NCBI GenBank assembly: GCA_964462125.1
Contig: CAYWXT010000256.1
Location: forward strand, 1 to 8,037
DNA length: 8,037 nucleotides
Direction: 5' to 3'
Source of the DNA: JAWLFY01 sp964462125
GTDB taxonomy: Bacteria; Planctomycetota; Planctomycetia; Pirellulales; Pirellulaceae
The notes below the pieces were generated by a model that saw only the letters and a program-made list of their open reading frames with translations, did no database searches and was not told where the DNA came from. How positions within the stretch are numbered: position 1 is the first letter of the stretch; every line of letters starts with the position of its first letter. The position numbers and the translations under genes are program-made. Of this stretch, positions 1 through 6,835 are shown piece after piece.

Positions 1-1241
1 GCCAGATTGGTTTGTTCTTCGAGGTCAGCGTCCAGGTTGTACAGTTCCAATGACCCGTCTTCGAAGTACTCGATCAATTTCCAATCCCCGTGGCGTATCG
101 CGCTCGCCGGCGTGCTGTGGTGATAGTGCGGCAGGTGCCAATGGAGCGTGTCACGATCGAGGTCCGCCGACGGCTCACGAAGCAGTGAAGCCAGAGTCAC
201 CCCATCGACCGGCTGATCCTCCGGCGCTGGCACTCCAGCCAATTCTTGCAGCGTCGGGTAGACGTCCATCGTGATCGCCGGTGTCTCGCAAACCGTGTTC
301 TCGGGAATTTGGCCTGGCCAGCGGGCGATCGCCGGGACGCGAATTCCACCCTCGTACAATTGCCCCTTCTCACCCCGCAGCGGCTGGTTGGAGGTAACGA
401 CGTCGCCGTTTTGTTTATGTTCCAGCCCACCGTTGTCGGAGATAAACCAAATCAGTGTCTGGTCGGCGATCCCGGCGCGATCGACCGCGTCGGCGATCCG
501 CCCCACACTTTGATCCAATTCCTCCATCAATCCGGCGTAGGCAGGCAAGCTCGGATAGCCGGGCATTGGCTCTTTGGCCTCGTACTTGGCCAGCAGTTCC
601 GGGGTGGTCGACAGCGGGATGTGGACGGCGAAATGCGAAACCTGCAGGAGGAACGGTTGATCGCGATTGGTTTCGATGAAGTCCACCGCTTTCTCGGTCA
701 GGAACTCGGCCGTCCGTCGCGGTTTGTCGTCGCCGGTCACCGCCGGTGGCAGGACATTGCGTGTGCACTCGAGCACCGTTTCCCAACCTTGGTCCTCGGG
801 GCCATGACCTTCGCCGCCCAAATGCCACTTGCCGAAATAGCCGGTTGCATAATCCGCGGCTTGCATTCGTTCGGCGAACGTCTCGACCTCCAGCGGCAGG
901 TGGCGCGGCACGACGGGGTCGATCAGCCGGGCGAATGGTCGATTGTGTCCGGGAATGTGTTGGGTGATCCCGAATCGAGCCTGGTCCTGGCCCGACTGCA
1001 TGTTGGCGCGGGTTGGTGAGCAGACCGGGCCGGCATAGAACTGGTCGAACCGCACCCCTTCGCGCGCCAGCTGATCGATCCGGGGTGTTTCGTTGAAGGT
1101 GTTGCCATAACAACCCGCGTCGGCCCACCCGAGATCATCGGCCAAGATGATGATCACGTTCGGCGGCGCTGCGCGAAGGCTTGATGCAGCGAGCGGAGTC
1201 AGCAGGCACAGCAGCAGTAGGTTCAACGGGAATCGCATCAT
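1..1241 (-). CDS. Secreted sulfatase (arylsulfatase A-like, S1 family), C-terminus cut by window edge
   Basis: The third minus frame is open from a tandem ATG-ATG (1241/1238) to the edge, giving 413 residues without a stop. Residues 1-24 are a Sec signal peptide with a leucine-rich core, so the enzyme acts in the periplasm or outside the cell. What is seen: metal-binding D35-D36 in ILADDLGW; the Cys-type sulfatase signature C74-S-P-T-R78, whose cysteine is oxidised to formylglycine in this family; GKWHL with K138 and H140; H207; D269-N270; and K292 in RGEKGQLYEGG. This is the full arylsulfatase active-site set in the expected order. The end shows the usual AIRHGDWKLI and ELYNLDADLEEQTNL motifs, so perhaps 20-60 residues are missing. 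By family it hydrolyses sulfate esters, probably on algal or host glycans; the substrate cannot be read. It lies 122 bases downstream of fetB on the same strand and may have its own promoter. The ribosome site is weak (AGAGAC). Confidence 0.93.
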   Translation of the reverse strand, partial: MMRFPLNLLLLCLLTPLAASSLRAAPPNVIIILADDLGWADAGCYGNTFNETPRIDQLAREGVRFDQFYAGPVCSPTRANMQSGQDQARFGITQHIPGHNRPFARLIDPVVPRHLPLEVETFAERMQAADYATGYFGKWHLGGEGHGPEDQGWETVLECTRNVLPPAVTGDDKPRRTAEFLTEKAVDFIETNRDQPFLLQVSHFAVHIPLSTTPELLAKYEAKEPMPGYPSLPAYAGLMEELDQSVGRIADAVDRAGIADQTLIWFISDNGGLEHKQNGDVVTSNQPLRGEKGQLYEGGIRVPAIARWPGQIPENTVCETPAITMDVYPTLQELAGVPAPEDQPVDGVTLASLLREPSADLDRDTLHWHLPHYHHSTPASAIRHGDWKLIEYFEDGSLELYNLDADLEEQTNL

Positions 1242-1363
1242 GAGTGTCGTGTCTCTATCGGGCGTACTGTGGTCGCGCGGACAATCGGTTCCGTCGGAAC
1301 AGTCGTCGAGCGTGTTCGCGGTCAGGAGTCTAGTATAGCGTTTCCCGTCCGAAGGCGATTCGG

Positions 1364-2164
1364 TCACTCCACTTTGGTGAGCCGCCGATACTCAAACCGG
1401 TGATCAGGCGTGAACAGCCGCGAATAGGTCAGCAGAACGGCGCTCACGGTCCCGATGGCGGTTCCGGAAGCGATCAGGAACATGATCACAATCTGGTACT
1501 TCACCGCCTCGATCGGCGGCGTGCCTGATAGCATTTGGCCGGTCATCATTCCTGGCAAGCTAACGATCCCGACGACCAACATCGAATTGATGATCGGCAT
1601 CATCCCCATGCGAATGGCGTTGCGAAGGAGCGGCAGGGCGGCTTCCCAGCGGGTCCCTCCCAGGGCCAGGATCGATTCCACCTCCGATCGACGTCCTGCC
1701 AGCGATTCGGTGAACGAATTGAGTCCGACGGTGATCCCGTTGAGCGTGTTTCCGAGGATCATTCCCAGCAGTGGAATCGCGTATTGCGGGCGGTACCAAG
1801 GGGCGTCACTCCGCAACACAAGCAGCAATGCGAATGCGGTCACCAGCCAGGCGCTGCCCCACACCGACACGATCGTGTTGAACCACAGCCCCCGGTAGCG
1901 GCGATCGTTCCTGCCAGCGGCGGTGATCCCGGCGACCAGCGTCATCGCCGCGGCGACCAGCAGCACCCCCTCCCAGCGATCGAGCCGAAAGACCGACTCC
2001 AAAATCAAGCCCACCAGCAGCAACTGGACGATCGTACGGAAGCTGGCCCACAGCAGCGAGCGTTCCAGTCGCAAACCCAGCCACAATGAAATCGCGCCAT
2101 TGACCAAAATCAACGACGCCGCCAACGCGACCTGGCCGTAGGTCAGTTGCAGTAGCTCTCCCAT
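1364..2164 (-). CDS. fetB: FetB-type ABC transporter permease (UPF0014/YbbM family), putative iron exporter
   Basis: This 266-residue integral membrane protein matches the usual length of the family. Hydrophobic segments lie at about 11-30, 43-60, 66-84, 97-117, 127-147, 189-212 and 222-246. Family motifs that can be seen are RTIVQLLLVGLIL (43-55), GMILGNTLNGITVGLNSF (134-151), a cytoplasmic stretch ESILALGGTRWEA (163-175) that probably contacts the ATPase, and MMPIINSMLVVGIVSLPGMM followed by TGQMLSG. In E. coli, FetA and FetB (YbbL/YbbM) form an inner-membrane transporter that exports iron and raises resistance to oxidative stress. The role here is inferred from that homology and from fetA lying immediately upstream in the same order. 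The start is well placed: GAGGAG (2174-2179) sits 9 bases before the ATG. The gene follows fetA by 38 bases and is the last gene of the probable minus-strand operon. No clear U-run terminator follows; there is only a 5-bp hairpin just after the stop (1349-1363). Confidence 0.9.
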   Translation of the reverse strand: MGELLQLTYGQVALAASLILVNGAISLWLGLRLERSLLWASFRTIVQLLLVGLILESVFRLDRWEGVLLVAAAMTLVAGITAAGRNDRRYRGLWFNTIVSVWGSAWLVTAFALLLVLRSDAPWYRPQYAIPLLGMILGNTLNGITVGLNSFTESLAGRRSEVESILALGGTRWEAALPLLRNAIRMGMMPIINSMLVVGIVSLPGMMTGQMLSGTPPIEAVKYQIVIMFLIASGTAIGTVSAVLLTYSRLFTPDHRFEYRRLTKVE

Positions 2165-2202
2165 TGAGACGGGCTCCTCTGGGCTCTCTGTAGCACCGGG
2201 TC

Positions 2203-2886
2203 TTAAGTCAAACCGCCGTCACGGATCACAATCCGCCGGTTACCCATCCGCTCGGCCTGTCTCCCGTCGTGCGTCACCCAAACCATCGCGCGAGACTGGG
2301 ACGATTCCTCCAGCCAGCACTCAACCAGTTGCTCCACTTGCTGTGTTGAATCTGCATCGAGCGCCGCGGTCGGCTCGTCCAACAACAACACCTGGGGGTG
2401 AAGTTCGATCGCGCGCAGCAGCGCCACGATCTGTGACTCACCTCCGGAAAGATCCCGACAGGACTGCGCTAAGAACGACGCATCGCGATGCAGGGATTGC
2501 AGTTGGTTTTCGACAAACTCGCGATCAAAGCTGCGGTCGCGGTGAGCTTTCAGAGTGAACGGCCGCTGCAGTTCTGCGAGCACCGATTCTTCGCCGAAGG
2601 CGGGTCGTTGGTGCAGGTACATGACCTTCGAGCGGTACAGAGGGATGTCCTGCGCCGCGACGTCGTGGCCGTGGTAATACAGCTGCCCTTCATCCACGGC
2701 GTCGAGCATCGCCAACGCGCGAAGCAACAGGGTCTTGCCGCTGCCGGTCGAGCCGACCACGGCAATCCGGTCACCACTGGCGATAGTCAAAGAAACGTCA
2801 TTGAGCAACGTTTTGCCATCGACGACGCGCCGCAAGTTCTCGGCACGAACGATTTCCGTACTTTGGTCTCGCCGACCGTCGCTCAT
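2203..2886 (-). CDS. fetA: FetA-type ABC transporter ATP-binding protein
   Basis: This 227-residue single-domain ABC ATPase is a typical length for FetA/YbbL. Motifs in order are Walker A GSTGSGKT (45-52), Q-loop Q93 in YLHQRPA, signature LSGGE (146-150), Walker B VLLLDE with catalytic E171, D-loop in AALD, and H-loop H196 in WVTHD. All key residues are present, so it should be an active ATPase. It would energise FetB from the cytoplasmic face, and the pair is known in E. coli as an iron exporter. The symbol rests on pairing with an unmistakable FetB, since the ATPase sequence alone is less specific. The gene begins 72 bases after the cytochrome stop codon, beyond a double hairpin repeat. The ribosome site is unremarkable (GGGA about 5 bases before ATG; a better GGAG lies about 15 bases away). 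It is probably transcribed with the upstream genes, but a promoter of its own in the repeat-bearing gap cannot be excluded. Confidence 0.88.
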   Translation of the reverse strand: MSDGRRDQSTEIVRAENLRRVVDGKTLLNDVSLTIASGDRIAVVGSTGSGKTLLLRALAMLDAVDEGQLYYHGHDVAAQDIPLYRSKVMYLHQRPAFGEESVLAELQRPFTLKAHRDRSFDREFVENQLQSLHRDASFLAQSCRDLSGGESQIVALLRAIELHPQVLLLDEPTAALDADSTQQVEQLVECWLEESSQSRAMVWVTHDGRQAERMGNRRIVIRDGGLT

Positions 2887-2914
2887 GAAGTTCCCGTCCA
2901 GCTCCGTAAATGTC

Positions 2915-2959
2915 GCACAGGCAGCTTGCCTGTTATTTTTACAGGCTGGCAGCCTGTGC
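2915..2959. repeat. Paired palindromic repeat (REP-like double hairpin) between cytochrome gene and fetA
   Basis: Two facing 19-base arms, 2915-2933 and 2941-2959, match each other in inverted orientation at 16 of 19 positions and are separated by a 7-base AT-rich spacer (TATTTTT). Each arm is also a hairpin on its own. The left arm has ACAGGCA pairing with TGCCTGT around loop GCT (2917-2933). The right arm has ACAGGCT pairing with AGCCTGT around loop GGC (2941-2957). The design resembles paired REP sequences (BIME-like). From memory, units of the type GCACAGGCTG...AGCCTGTGC are common between genes in planctomycete genomes, but I could not search for this. The right arm abuts the stop codon of the cytochrome gene (TAG, 2961-2959). 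No U-run follows on the minus strand, so it is not a standard intrinsic terminator; it could protect the upstream mRNA from 3' decay. Confidence 0.8.
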
Positions 2960-5262
2960 TACGGGTCTTGCAACGCCGCGACGGAAGCGATCCGCACGGC
3001 CAAGTCACGGATGTGATAATCCGACGCGACAAACTCGTCGGTCAGCTCATCCAGGAGCCCGGCGCGGTAACCGCGAATCGGCTGTTTGGTCAGAAACTCG
3101 AACATTCGTTCGATGAAGTTCCGCGTCGTCTCGTCGTGCTCGGCCAAAGCTTCGGCCAGCTCTCGCGCGTCGGAAAACTCGATGGTCTCTCCGCGAGTCG
3201 GTTGGTAGGCGCCGCCGGCGTCCACCGGCCCGGCGTTTTCCTTTTTCCGATACCGGCCGACCGCGTCATAGTGCTCCAGTGCAAAGCCCAGCGAATTGAT
3301 GGTGCGATGGCAATTCTGGCAACTGTCGGGCTTGGTCTGCTCCTCGACACGTTGCCTGGTCGTCATATCGGGCAGCAACGACGCGTCGACCAATTCAATC
3401 GCATCGGGCGGGCTTTTGAGCGTTCGGCCCAGGATGCCACGGGCGAGGAACACGCCGCGGTGAATCGGTGAACTGGCGGACCGGTGAGCCAAACTGGCCA
3501 TCAGGAACGGATGCGTCACAACGCCGCTTCGCGGCTCGTTCTCGAATTGCACGGGTTGAAAACCGTCCTTCTCCGGTGGATCCACGCCGAAGAATTCCGC
3601 CAAGGGCTCGTTGACCCAAATGGTGTCGCTGCAGAGCAGTTGGCGGAAGTCGGATGCCTCGTCCCACACCGTCGCTTCGACAAACCGATCCAGGGAGCGG
3701 TGAAGGTCGACGACCAATCGCGGGGTGAATTCGGGGTAGGCGTCGGCGTCCTTCGACAGATCGTATGACCGGTCGATCTGAAGCCAGTGTTGAACGAAGG
3801 CTCGCAGCTTAGCTCGGGATCGCGGATCGTCGAGCAGCCGCCGGCCTTGCGCGATGACCTGTTCCGAGGTTGCGAGTTCGCCTTCGCGGGCGGCATCGAG
3901 CAGCGCCGGGTCGGGAGGCCCGTCCCCGAGGGCGTATGACAGGCGACTGGCGACAGCAAGGTCACGCTCAAGGCCAACGGTGGGGTACAAGAACTGCGGT
4001 GACTTGAGCGCCAAAACGATCACCCGTTTGACCGCTCGTTCCGGCAACTCTTCCGCGGCGAAGTGTCGGTCGACATAGCGATCTTGCTGCTCGTCATCGA
4101 GTGGTCGGCGGAATGCTCGTTGGACGAATGTGCGGCAAAACGACGTTGCCTTCTCACGGCGCTCGTCCTTGGAGTCGTCCTTGCCGATCCCGGCGAGGGA
4201 GTCCAGGTCGCGGAGCACGGCATTGGCGGTTTCGATCGCGCCGTGGGTCGTCGCTTCGGCCCACTCCTTCGTCACCCGCGTACCGCGCTCGTAACCGATA
4301 CTGCGGTCGTCGGGAGGAAAGGTTGTCTCAGCGACGAACAGCTTGGGAAACTTGCCGCGGCTGAGGTGATATTGCGGGATGGGTTCGACCACACCGCCGG
4401 GCGGTTCCCACTGCAAGCTGACGGCGGCGGAGGGATCTTTGCGTTTATGAAAGTCGAGTCGAATGGGATAAGTGCGACCGCCGAGTAAGAACACCGATTC
4501 AACGTGTTCGGTTTTGTCCCCGGATCGGACCCAGCCATCGATCAGTGCCTCCTCGGGATCATTGACCCACAGCCGGACGCCATTTTCGGCGTACAATCGC
4601 AACTTGTAGGTCCCGGTTTTTTCGACGAACAGGCCGCCTTGCCAGCGGATCGAGAACTCTTCCTCGTCGTCAAAGTCCTCGTTGGACTCGGGAACGTCTT
4701 CGCCGAAGTCGAAATCGATGACCGGATCGGTGCGTTCGATGACTTCTTTTTTGAAGTTGCGTTTCTGGAAGTAGCGAGCTTGTAGCCCAACGCCTTGTTT
4801 CTCCAGCTCGGGCGGGGACCGGAAGGACTGCACCAGATCGGTGACGGAATTGCGGTACTGTGGAACGGTCAGCCGGGACAGTTCGGTCCGCGCCGCCTGC
4901 CGCCGCTGTTTGGCCGCTTCGCTGTAGAAGCGGTCATGAACGAAGGCGGCCACATCGCGGGCGTCGTCGCCGACACAGGCGTCTGGATCCTCCTCCGGCA
5001 TCGTCAGCTCGATCAGCTCCTGCAGGTGGCTGACGGGATGGTCTCCCTGCAGCGGCTCGGGATAGTAGTCCTCGACACCTTGACCCTGATCACCGTGACA
5101 GCGTTCACACTGCTGAGCGAACAATTGCTTTCCGCGTTCGACGTCTGCAGCGGCCGGTTCTTCATCGGCGCGCGACGAAAGGGGGCAGCTCAGCAGAGAC
5201 ACCAGGATCACGATCGCGGCGCGACCGCGAAGCGAACCGACTCGGTCGCACAGGGCAAGCAT
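2959..5262 (-). CDS. Exported planctomycete cytochrome c with PA14 and DUF1587/1595/1592/1588/1585 modules
   Basis: This 767-residue exported protein shows several modules. There is a signal peptide (core about 14-28, likely cut after A32; C26 is a poor lipobox). A c-type haem domain has C52-E-R-C-H56 and probable distal ligand M88 in LTMPEE. A DUF1587-like stretch follows (RLTVPQYRNSVTDLV, about 130-144). A PA14-like domain (about 155-300) has SIRWQGGLFVEKTGTYKLRL and GVRLWVND, interrupted by an acidic run at 183-202. DUF1595 covers about 373-430, DUF1592 about 435-560, DUF1588 about 575-672 with a second C648-Q-N-C-H652, and DUF1585 about 695-765. The modules are named from remembered family patterns. 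By family it is a periplasmic or surface protein of unknown reaction; haem binding at CxxCH is well supported, and PA14 often binds glycans. I chose ATG 5262 because it starts the signal peptide and lies 4 bases after the DUF1552 stop. A 54-codon longer reading overlaps DUF1552 and adds no exported-protein feature. Confidence 0.92.
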   Translation of the reverse strand: MLALCDRVGSLRGRAAIVILVSLLSCPLSSRADEEPAAADVERGKQLFAQQCERCHGDQGQGVEDYYPEPLQGDHPVSHLQELIELTMPEEDPDACVGDDARDVAAFVHDRFYSEAAKQRRQAARTELSRLTVPQYRNSVTDLVQSFRSPPELEKQGVGLQARYFQKRNFKKEVIERTDPVIDFDFGEDVPESNEDFDDEEEFSIRWQGGLFVEKTGTYKLRLYAENGVRLWVNDPEEALIDGWVRSGDKTEHVESVFLLGGRTYPIRLDFHKRKDPSAAVSLQWEPPGGVVEPIPQYHLSRGKFPKLFVAETTFPPDDRSIGYERGTRVTKEWAEATTHGAIETANAVLRDLDSLAGIGKDDSKDERREKATSFCRTFVQRAFRRPLDDEQQDRYVDRHFAAEELPERAVKRVIVLALKSPQFLYPTVGLERDLAVASRLSYALGDGPPDPALLDAAREGELATSEQVIAQGRRLLDDPRSRAKLRAFVQHWLQIDRSYDLSKDADAYPEFTPRLVVDLHRSLDRFVEATVWDEASDFRQLLCSDTIWVNEPLAEFFGVDPPEKDGFQPVQFENEPRSGVVTHPFLMASLAHRSASSPIHRGVFLARGILGRTLKSPPDAIELVDASLLPDMTTRQRVEEQTKPDSCQNCHRTINSLGFALEHYDAVGRYRKKENAGPVDAGGAYQPTRGETIEFSDARELAEALAEHDETTRNFIERMFEFLTKQPIRGYRAGLLDELTDEFVASDYHIRDLAVRIASVAALQDP

Positions 5263-5269
5263 TGATTCA
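5260..5269 (-). promoter_or_regulatory. Stop-start junction with likely translational coupling
   Basis: On the minus strand the DUF1552 stop and the cytochrome start read TGA-ATCA-ATG, only 4 bases apart. No good Shine-Dalgarno is seen before this ATG, so re-initiation by ribosomes finishing DUF1552 is the likely mode of translation. This supports one transcript and roughly fixed stoichiometry for the two proteins. Confidence 0.6.
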
Positions 5270-6589
5270 GCTGAGTCCGGTGAGCGGGCCGTCACCACAG
5301 AAGTTCGGGTCGCCGAATTCACTGATCTCATGTCCGAAACCGTGGGCCAAGGAGAGCCAGAGCTGGTTGTGATGGACCTTCTTGTACTGCAGGCTGCGTC
5401 CCATTTTGAAGCCGAGCCCGCCACCGACCATCACGAAGGGAATGTTGTTGCGGGTGTGGTTATTTCCCTTGCCGAGCTCGTTGGTCCAAACGATCAGCGT
5501 GTTATCGAGCAGGCTTCCTTCGCCGTCCGGTTCGGGCGTTTCGGACAATCGCTGGGCCAGATACGCCAGCTGTTCGCAGTACCAATGGTTGATCCGCGTC
5601 AACTGTTCCTGCACCTCTTCGTCATCGTCCGGCTCGTGTGACAGAGTGTGGTGCGATTCGTCGATCCCGATCCACTTCAGCTTTTCGCCACTCGTGGCCC
5701 GGGAGAACTGCAATGTGGCGACACGGTTGAAGTCGGCGGCAAAGCCATGCACCATCAGATCGATCTGCATCTGGCTGATGCGAGGGATGTCGTCGGCCCG
5801 GACACCTGGTTCGAGTTCGGGTCGTTCCACCCCGATCGCGCCATCGGAATGAGCTTGGCGAAGTTCCTTTTCCATTTCTCGGACGAACGTCGCGTGGTCC
5901 TCGAGAATTCGTCGGTCACGGGCATCGACCCGCGAGCGGATCGACTTCAGGTCATGCTTCACGTCATCGAGTAAGCTGCCGACCAACTTGCGGTCTTCGA
6001 CCTGGCCATAGAACTTCCGCAGCATTTGATAGGGATCATTGATCGGCGTCGCGGGCCGATTCGCGGCATGATAGGACATCCGCGTCCAGACATTGGCTTT
6101 GTCAGGAACCATCACGCCGAAGGGAAGCGAACCGAAGCGGGTTTGGGTTTCCGGCTGGGACTGCAGGAAGCTCGCGATTTCCTGGTCGATCGAGATCCCA
6201 CTGGCCCAGCCGGCGGACGGTCCGCTGCCGCCTTGTAGATTCCCTGGCATCAGTTCGCACCCGGTCAACAGTCCGCCGATGCCGACCATGTGTGCGCTGC
6301 CGGCGCCTCGAACCTTATTGCAGATTCCCTTGGCGACCAGCGTCTGCTCGCGGAATGGTTCGAGCGGCTTGAGGCTTTCCTTGAACGACGCCAGTTCGCC
6401 TTCCTCCTCGGGCCAGAAATTCCAGGGGACAACACCGTTGGGGCTGAACATGATCACCAAGCGTTGCTTTTTCCGTTTGCCGCCCGACTCCGCGGCCCCG
6501 AGACTCGCGAGATTCCCGACGAAAGGAAGGGCAGCGGCGGAAACACCGAGGCCGCGCAGCAAGTGACGGCGATCGAGGGAGGACGACAT
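5267..6589 (-). CDS. DUF1552 family protein, Tat-exported, function unknown
   Basis: This 440-residue protein starts with a twin-arginine signal (D6-R7-R8-H-L-L, then a hydrophobic stretch 13-32 ending in AAES), so it is probably exported already folded. Family features I recognise are RLVIMFSPNGVVPWNFWP (43-60), GSAHMVGIGGLLTG (97-110), IDESHHTLSHEPDDD (309-323), LIVWTNELGKGNNHTRNNIPFVMVGGG (365-391), and a C-terminal histidine-rich stretch QYKKVHHNQLWLSLAHGFGH (401-420). The SHH..SH, TNELGKGNNH and HH clusters look like metal or active-site residues and recall DUF1501/sulfatase-fold proteins. That is a resemblance I cannot test here, and no reaction is established. DUF1552 genes commonly sit beside DUF1592-type cytochrome genes in planctomycetes, as here. 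The start is backed by GAGG 9 bases upstream and a sigma70-like promoter about 115 bases upstream. It is the first gene of the minus-strand operon. Confidence 0.9.
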   Translation of the reverse strand: MSSSLDRRHLLRGLGVSAAALPFVGNLASLGAAESGGKRKKQRLVIMFSPNGVVPWNFWPEEEGELASFKESLKPLEPFREQTLVAKGICNKVRGAGSAHMVGIGGLLTGCELMPGNLQGGSGPSAGWASGISIDQEIASFLQSQPETQTRFGSLPFGVMVPDKANVWTRMSYHAANRPATPINDPYQMLRKFYGQVEDRKLVGSLLDDVKHDLKSIRSRVDARDRRILEDHATFVREMEKELRQAHSDGAIGVERPELEPGVRADDIPRISQMQIDLMVHGFAADFNRVATLQFSRATSGEKLKWIGIDESHHTLSHEPDDDEEVQEQLTRINHWYCEQLAYLAQRLSETPEPDGEGSLLDNTLIVWTNELGKGNNHTRNNIPFVMVGGGLGFKMGRSLQYKKVHHNQLWLSLAHGFGHEISEFGDPNFCGDGPLTGLS

Positions 6590-6597
6590 CGTTGAAT

Positions 6598-6603
6598 TCC
6601 TCT
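6598..6603 (-). promoter_or_regulatory. Ribosome binding site of the DUF1552 gene
   Basis: AGAGGA on the minus strand has its GAGG core 9-10 bases before the ATG at 6589. It is one of the two clear Shine-Dalgarno sites in the window (the other precedes fetB) and fixes the start that produces the twin-arginine signal. Confidence 0.65.
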
Positions 6604-6708
6604 AAGTTGGGGAGGAAAGGAGGCCTGCGGCGTGACGTGCAGCCTCCGAGTGTCGGGCGGGAATGGATTGGCGGGTGAGCCTGCGACCAAGCTTCGGTGG
6701 GACCGTTA

Positions 6709-6737
6709 ACGATAGTGGTTCCGACGGTCTGGGTCAA
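6709..6737 (-). promoter_or_regulatory. Putative sigma70-like promoter for the DUF1552-cytochrome-fetAB operon
   Basis: On the minus strand TTGACC (6737-6732, five of six consensus bases) is followed after exactly 17 bases by TATCGT (6714-6709, four of six, including the important TA and final T). Transcription would start near 6702 and leave a leader of about 110 bases before the DUF1552 ATG. The -35 box lies only 11 bases from the inverted repeat at 6749-6835. Promoter rules in planctomycetes are poorly defined, so this is a pattern match only. Confidence 0.42.
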
Positions 6738-6748
6738 ACCAAGGATCG

Positions 6749-6835
6749 GCGGGGAAAAAGGTGTCCGGTACCTTTTCCGAGGGACTCGTCCTCCGGGTGC
6801 ATTGCACAAAAGGTACCGGACACCTTTTTTCCCGC
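6749..6835. repeat. Near-perfect 28-bp inverted repeat pair (REP-like), 31-base centre
   Basis: The arms 6749-6776 and 6808-6835 are inverted copies matching at 27 of 28 positions, with a perfect 22-bp core (6755-6776 against 6808-6829). Each arm also contains its own dyad: AAAAGGT and ACCTTTT around the centre GTCCGGT (6756-6776). So either two small hairpins or one long stem can form. The 31-base centre holds two tiny hairpins, GAGG/CCTC (6779-6793) and GTGC/GCAC (6797-6807). A long GC-containing stem flanked by A-runs and T-runs would resemble a bidirectional terminator, yet it lies upstream of both flanking genes. A short non-autonomous repeat, as in REP doublets, fits better. No transposase is encoded nearby. 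Confidence 0.82.

Noticed and set aside
246..1019. A 257-codon plus-strand open frame
   Set aside because: It lies antisense to the sulfatase with full active-site motifs, has no recognisable domain, and is an expected shadow in high-GC DNA.
1288..1300. GTTCC/GGAAC hairpin in the leader of the left sulfatase, and the CCGAA/TTCGG hairpin (1349-1363) after fetB
   Set aside because: Both stems are only 5 bp and have no U-run; this is expected by chance in GC-rich DNA and not enough for an operator or terminator call.
1332..1337. TATACT on the minus strand as a -10 box for the left sulfatase
   Set aside because: A good -10 match, but no TTGACA-like box lies 16-18 bases upstream (AATCGC at 17), so it is too weak to list.
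2488..3471. A 327-codon plus-strand open frame crossing fetA, the repeat and the cytochrome gene
   Set aside because: It spans two well-supported minus-strand genes and the hairpin repeat, so it is a mirror frame, not a gene.
5263..5424. N-terminal extension of the cytochrome gene to ATG 5424
   Set aside because: It would overlap DUF1552 by over 150 bases and bury the signal peptide about 55 residues inside; ATG 5262 fits the export signal and the stop-start junction.
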